Shown: in pieces, positions 60,203-64,000 of the stretch | Numbering within the stretch: the first letter of the stretch is position 1 | Layout of the letters: each line of letters begins with the position of its first letter | Origin: Oscillospiraceae bacterium | GTDB taxonomy: Bacteria; Bacillota; Clostridia; Oscillospirales; CAG-272 | Length of the DNA stretch: 64,000 nt | Direction: 5' to 3' | NCBI GenBank assembly: GCA_015064735.1 | Contig: SVRP01000004.1 | Coordinates: 76,800-140,799, forward strand | Notes under the pieces: generated by a model | Seen by the model: the letters and a program-made list of their open reading frames with translations, nothing else | Told to the model about the DNA's origin: nothing | Databases searched by the model: none | Translations under genes and position numbers: made by a program

Positions 60203-61249
60203 ATGTCACTTTTCAAGGATAAAACACTGCTTATAACCGGCGGAACGGGATCGTTTGGAAATGCCGTGCTGAACCGTTTCCTTAACACGGATATTGGAGA
60301 GATTCGCATCTTTTCAAGAGACGAAAAAAAGCAGGACGATATGCGTCACGAATTTCAGGCTAAGATGCCTGAGGTAGCAGAGAAGATCAAATTTTATATC
60401 GGAGACGTCCGTGATATAGCATCTGTTCGTAACGCAATGCACGGTGTAGACTACATATTCCACGCAGCTGCGCTTAAGCAGGTTCCATCATGCGAGTTTT
60501 TCCCCATAGAGGCTGTAAAGACCAACGTATTGGGAACCGAGAACGTTCTTACAGCGGCAATTGAGGCAGGAGTTAAGAACATAGTTTGTCTGTCCACCGA
60601 TAAGGCAGCATACCCCGTTAACGCAATGGGAACGTCCAAGGCGATGATGGAAAAGGTCATAGTTGCTAAGTCAAGAACAGTCAGCCCCGATAAGACTAAA
60701 ATATGCTGTACTCGTTATGGTAACGTAATGTGCTCACGCGGTTCTGTTATTCCGCTTTGGATCGATCAGATAAGAGGAGGAAAGCCCATAACAATTACCG
60801 ACGGAAGCATGACTCGTTTTATTATGTCCCTTGATGAGGCTGTCGATCTTGTACTATTTGCCTTTGAGCATGGAGAAAGCGGAGACATTCTTGTACAGAA
60901 GGCACCCGCTTGTACCATACAGACTCAGGCAGAGGCAGTGTGCGAGCTTTTCGGCGGCGACAAGAACGCAATAAAGGTTATAGGTATTCGTCACGGAGAG
61001 AAGATGTACGAAACACTTCTTACCAATGAAGAATGTGCGAACGCAATAGATATGGGCAATTTCTACCGAGTTCCTTGCGATAAGCGTGGATTGAACTACG
61101 ACAAGTATTTCAATCAGGGAGATGCGGAGAGAAATACTCTTACCGAATTTAATTCCAATAATACGCAGCTTCTGACTGTAGAACAGACAAAGGCGAAGAT
61201 CGCATCTCTCGCATATATTCAAGACGAGCTTGCAAAAGAAGGCAAATAA
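60203..61249 (+). CDS. capE: UDP-GlcNAc 4,6-dehydratase/5-epimerase (CapE/WbjB type)
   Basis: 348 aa soluble SDR. LLITGGTGSFGNAVLNRFL at residue ~9, HAAALKQVPSCEFFP near 88 and the VCLSTDKAAYPVNAMGTSKAM segment near 130 again show Met at the catalytic Tyr position. CapE makes UDP-2-acetamido-2,6-dideoxy-beta-L-arabino-hexos-4-ulose, the first step to UDP-L-FucNAc. GGAG precedes ATG 60203; a longer frame from 60107 would run into the flippase gene. It is followed by capF and capG in pathway order. The specific assignment is from cluster context as well as sequence. Confidence 0.9.
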   Translation: MSLFKDKTLLITGGTGSFGNAVLNRFLNTDIGEIRIFSRDEKKQDDMRHEFQAKMPEVAEKIKFYIGDVRDIASVRNAMHGVDYIFHAAALKQVPSCEFFPIEAVKTNVLGTENVLTAAIEAGVKNIVCLSTDKAAYPVNAMGTSKAMMEKVIVAKSRTVSPDKTKICCTRYGNVMCSRGSVIPLWIDQIRGGKPITITDGSMTRFIMSLDEAVDLVLFAFEHGESGDILVQKAPACTIQTQAEAVCELFGGDKNAIKVIGIRHGEKMYETLLTNEECANAIDMGNFYRVPCDKRGLNYDKYFNQGDAERNTLTEFNSNNTQLLTVEQTKAKIASLAYIQDELAKEGK

Positions 61250-61250
61250 T

Positions 61251-62450
61251 ATGAAAATACTTGTTACCGGAGCTTGCGGCTTCGTTGGAAAAAACCTTTC
61301 TGCCGCTTTGCAGAACGTAAAGGATGGAAAGGATCGCACTCGCGGAGAGCTTGTCATAGATGAGCTTTATCTTTACGATATAGATTCTTCCGAATCTCTT
61401 CTTGATACAGCTTGTGCAAATGCTGACTTTGTATTCAATCTTGCTGGTATTAACCGCCCCCTGGATCCCAAGGAATTCATGGAAGGAAACTTCGTATTTG
61501 CGGACAAGCTTCTTGCAACCTTAAAAAAGTACGGAAATACCTGCCCGGTTATGTTTTCATCGTCGATTCAGGCTACCTGTATCGGCAGATATGACAGTGA
61601 TTACGGAAGAAGTAAAAAGGCAGGGGAGCAACTTGCGTTCTCTTACGGTGAAGAAACAGGAGCAAAGGTTCTAGTCTACCGTTTCCCAAATCTTTTCGGA
61701 AAGTGGTGCAGACCTAACTATAATTCCGCGGTTGCAACCTTCTGCAACAACATTGCAAACGATCTTCCAATAACGGTCAGCGACCGAAGCATACAGCTTG
61801 AGCTTTTATACATTGATGATCTCATAGATGAGATGTTTTGCGCTCTCAACGGCAATGAACACAGATGCGAATTTGACGGTATAGATACTGTCCTTTGCGA
61901 AGATGGAAAGTATTGCGCAGCCCCCGTTACCCATAAGGTAACGCTCGGTGAGATCGTTGATCTGCTGGATATCTTTAAGGCGCAGACAAGTACTCTTGTC
62001 ATGCCTGAGATTCCATATAATTCCTTTGCAAAAAAACTTTACAGCACGTATCTTTCGTATCTTCCCAAGGAAAAGGTATCTTTCCCGTTGAAAATGAATG
62101 TCGATCCAAGAGGAAGCTTTACCGAACTATTGAGAACCGAAAAATGCGGACAGTTCTCGGTAAACATTTCCAAACCAGGTATTACCAAGGGGCAGCATTG
62201 GCATAACACCAAGTGGGAATTTTTCATCGTCGTCAGCGGTCACGGACTTATTCAACAAAGAAAGATCGGATCAGACGAGGTGCTGAATTTTGAGGTATCG
62301 GGAGATAAAATAGAGGCTGTTCATATGCTTCCCGGACACACGCACAATATAATAAACCTTTCAGACAAAGAGGATCTTGTAACGGTAATGTGGGCAAATG
62401 AGCAGTTTGATCCCACGAGACCCGATACGTTTTTTGAGGTGGTAGAATAA
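61251..62450 (+). CDS. capF: Bifunctional reductase/epimerase CapF (WbjC type)
   Basis: 399 aa. An N-terminal NAD(P) SDR domain (MKILVTGACGFVGKNL; SSSIQATCIGRYDSDYGRSKKAGEQL near 105 with YGRSKK) and a C-terminal cupin (about 280-395; GSFTELLRT, GITKGQHWHNTKWEFFIVV, MLPGHTHNIINLSD, with metal-ligand histidines). CapF epimerises at C3 and reduces C4 of the CapE product. ATG 61251 follows the capE stop by 1 base. Cupin-plus-SDR architecture is diagnostic. Confidence 0.93.
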   Translation: MKILVTGACGFVGKNLSAALQNVKDGKDRTRGELVIDELYLYDIDSSESLLDTACANADFVFNLAGINRPLDPKEFMEGNFVFADKLLATLKKYGNTCPVMFSSSIQATCIGRYDSDYGRSKKAGEQLAFSYGEETGAKVLVYRFPNLFGKWCRPNYNSAVATFCNNIANDLPITVSDRSIQLELLYIDDLIDEMFCALNGNEHRCEFDGIDTVLCEDGKYCAAPVTHKVTLGEIVDLLDIFKAQTSTLVMPEIPYNSFAKKLYSTYLSYLPKEKVSFPLKMNVDPRGSFTELLRTEKCGQFSVNISKPGITKGQHWHNTKWEFFIVVSGHGLIQQRKIGSDEVLNFEVSGDKIEAVHMLPGHTHNIINLSDKEDLVTVMWANEQFDPTRPDTFFEVVE

Positions 62451-63640
62451 TGGAAACAAAAATCAAACTTGACTATTCCGACGTCAGCTTTAAAAATGAC
62501 GGCAGACTTAAGCTTCTGATAATAGTCGGTACCCGACCTGAGATCATTCGCCTTGCGGCGGTAATAAACAAATGCCGTAAGTATTTTGATACCGTTCTTG
62601 CCCATACGGGACAGAACTACGACTATAATCTTAACGGCATATTTTTCAGAGATCTGAAGCTTGCCGATCCCGAGGTATATATGGATGCGGTAGGTGACGA
62701 TCTTGGCGCAACCGTTGGCAATATTATCAATTGCTCTTATAAGCTTATGAACGAGATAAAGCCTGATGCGCTTCTCATTCTCGGAGATACAAATTCCTGC
62801 TTGTCTGCAATTGCGGCTAAGAGATTGCATATTCCGATCTTCCACATGGAAGCAGGAAATCGATGCAAGGACGAGTGCCTGCCCGAGGAAACTAACAGAC
62901 GTATCGTAGACATTATTTCTGACGTGAATCTTGCATATTCCGAGCACGCAAGAAGATACCTTCACGAGTGCGGACTTCCCAAGGAGCGTACTTACGTAAC
63001 AGGTTCTCCCATGGCAGAGGTGCTTCACGAGAACCTTGCGGAGATAGAAGCCAGCGACGTGCTTGACCGTCTTGGGCTTGAACCTAAAAAGTATATCCTT
63101 CTTTCTGCACATAGGGAAGAGAATATAGATACGGAGAAAAACTTTACCAGCCTCTTTACGGCAATAAACGAGTTGGCAAGAAAGTACGATATGCCTATAC
63201 TGTATTCCTGTCACCCAAGAAGCCGTAACAGACTTGAAAAGAGCGGTTTTGTCCTTGATTCCAGAGTTATAAGAAATGAACCTCTCGGATTTCATGATTA
63301 TAACAAGCTTCAGATGAATGCTTACGCGGTGGTTTCCGACAGCGGAACGCTCCCTGAGGAAAGCTCTTTCTTTACAAGTGTGGGACATCCATTCCCCGCA
63401 GTATGTATCAGAACGTCTACAGAGCGCCCCGAAGCACTTGATAAAGCTTGCTTTATACTTGCCGGAATTGATGAAAAGAGCCTGCTGCAGGCAGTATCTA
63501 CGGCTGTAGATATGAACGATAATAGGGATTATGGAATTCCCGTACCAAATTACGTTGAGGAAAACGTTTCTACAAAGGTTGTAAAAATCATCCAGAGCTA
63601 CACAGGCGTAGTAAATAAGATGGTCTGGAGAAAAAACTGA
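62450..63640 (+). CDS. capG: UDP-N-acetyl sugar 2-epimerase (CapG/WbjD type)
   Basis: 396 aa WecB-fold epimerase. LLIIVGTRPEIIRLAAVI, LAHTGQNYDYNLNG near 55, HMEAGNRCKDECLPEETNR near 135 and SDSGTLPEES near 290 are the family signatures. In the CapE-F-G set it performs the last C2 epimerisation to UDP-L-FucNAc; a plain UDP-GlcNAc 2-epimerase would start differently and lacks CapE/F neighbours. Start overlaps the capF stop by 1 base. Confidence 0.92.
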   Translation: METKIKLDYSDVSFKNDGRLKLLIIVGTRPEIIRLAAVINKCRKYFDTVLAHTGQNYDYNLNGIFFRDLKLADPEVYMDAVGDDLGATVGNIINCSYKLMNEIKPDALLILGDTNSCLSAIAAKRLHIPIFHMEAGNRCKDECLPEETNRRIVDIISDVNLAYSEHARRYLHECGLPKERTYVTGSPMAEVLHENLAEIEASDVLDRLGLEPKKYILLSAHREENIDTEKNFTSLFTAINELARKYDMPILYSCHPRSRNRLEKSGFVLDSRVIRNEPLGFHDYNKLQMNAYAVVSDSGTLPEESSFFTSVGHPFPAVCIRTSTERPEALDKACFILAGIDEKSLLQAVSTAVDMNDNRDYGIPVPNYVEENVSTKVVKIIQSYTGVVNKMVWRKN

Positions 63641-63659
63641 GTATAAGGAGGTAATCGTT

Positions 63660-64000
63660 GTGGCATACAGTATAAAAAGTATATTTTTTGCATTAATAAG
63701 AGCGGGTATAAGCAATGGTTGCCTTTCTGAAGAAGAAAGAATTGCTTTTTCTGAAGATATGATTCCGGAGCTGTACGGCGTTGCCAAACAGCACGACCTT
63801 GCTCACGTATTGGGGTATGCTTTAAAAAAAGAAGGTTTTATGCCCGATGAATGGAAGGAAAAATTCGAAAAGAGTCAATTTGAGGCGGTGTATAGATACG
63901 AGCAAATGGAATATGCGCTTGGAGAAATACGAGAAATCTTCGAAAACAATGCTATTTCATTTGTTCCTCTGAAAGGGGCGGTAATACGTGAATATTACCC
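63660..64000 (+). CDS. Nucleotidyltransferase-like protein (NTP_transf_5 type), 3' end missing
   Basis: Starts at GTG 63660 with AAGGAGG 8 bases upstream and runs off the window after 113 codons. The visible part is helical (PELYGVAKQHDLAHVLGYAL) and ends in SFVPLKGAVIREYYP, matching the LKG motif of the PF14907 nucleotidyltransferase group often found in capsule and teichoic-acid loci. Function unknown; possibly a regulator or glycan modifier. Confidence 0.75.
   Translation, partial: MAYSIKSIFFALIRAGISNGCLSEEERIAFSEDMIPELYGVAKQHDLAHVLGYALKKEGFMPDEWKEKFEKSQFEAVYRYEQMEYALGEIREIFENNAISFVPLKGAVIREYY

Noticed and set aside
62321-63787. 488-codon minus-strand frame over capF/capG
   Set aside because: Shadow of two conserved genes of the FucNAc pathway, spanning three separate real genes.
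1-64000. CRISPR array, prophage or insertion sequence
   Set aside because: No regularly spaced direct repeats, phage genes, integrase or transposase were seen on reading both strands.

Overview
The window looks like a contig from an endospore-forming, Gram-positive Clostridia, probably an uncultured gut lineage. The support is a complete spoIIIA operon (AA to AH), a CIRCE-controlled hrcA-grpE-dnaK-dnaJ-prmA operon, a T-box in front of valS, Gram-positive Shine-Dalgarno sequences (GGAGG) before most genes, and a Dlt-like envelope acylation operon. Dispersed intergenic repeats of a kind common in gut Clostridia are also present. No phage, transposase, CRISPR array or rRNA was seen.

Layout. 1-3.9 kb: the 3' part of a glutaminase-like (DUF4965/DUF5127) protein, convergent with a membrane-anchored protein of unknown function. 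4.1-8.9 kb: spoIIIAA-AH. 9-12.5 kb: a PRK06851-type ATPase, a YccF membrane protein, a DeoR regulator and the divergent GpsA-like dehydrogenase it probably controls. 12.5-13.9 kb: a composite intergenic repeat, then a promoter, a highly structured leader RNA with an intrinsic terminator, and a small two-TM protein. 14-17 kb: valS with its T-box. 17-22 kb: a TIM-barrel protein, tRNA-Thr(GGU), an AraC regulator and rhaB-rhaA (L-rhamnose use). 22-28.2 kb, minus strand: a CNNM/CorC transporter behind an unidentified structured leader, then the operon AI-2E transporter-htpG-prephenate-dehydratase-like-TSCPD. 28.4-35.6 kb: ispE, then a five-gene envelope operon plus lipoprotein (transglutaminase-like protein, adenylation enzyme, carrier protein, MBOAT, DltD-like SGNH protein). 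35.7-41.7 kb: the heat-shock operon. 41.8-42.2 kb: an inverted second copy of the composite repeat.

42.2-64 kb is a surface polysaccharide locus. A membrane 4,6-dehydratase (PglF/CapD type), a DegT aminotransferase and a PglC/WcaJ-type phosphosugar transferase suggest priming with an amino-dideoxy sugar. Next come glycosyltransferases, a TagD-like cytidylyltransferase, a LicD phosphotransferase, two Fe-S/FrhB-like proteins with a pyruvyltransferase-like protein, a Wzy-like polymerase, a kinase-fold protein, a Wzx flippase, and capE-capF-capG for UDP-L-FucNAc. The window ends inside a nucleotidyltransferase-like gene. The whole reads as a Wzx/Wzy-type capsule or exopolysaccharide cluster with phosphodiester and possibly pyruvyl decorations.

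The two items most likely to be new are RNA elements: the structured, terminator-ended leader at about 13229-13440 and the CNNM leader at about 23575-23748 (minus). I could not assign either to a known family by eye.
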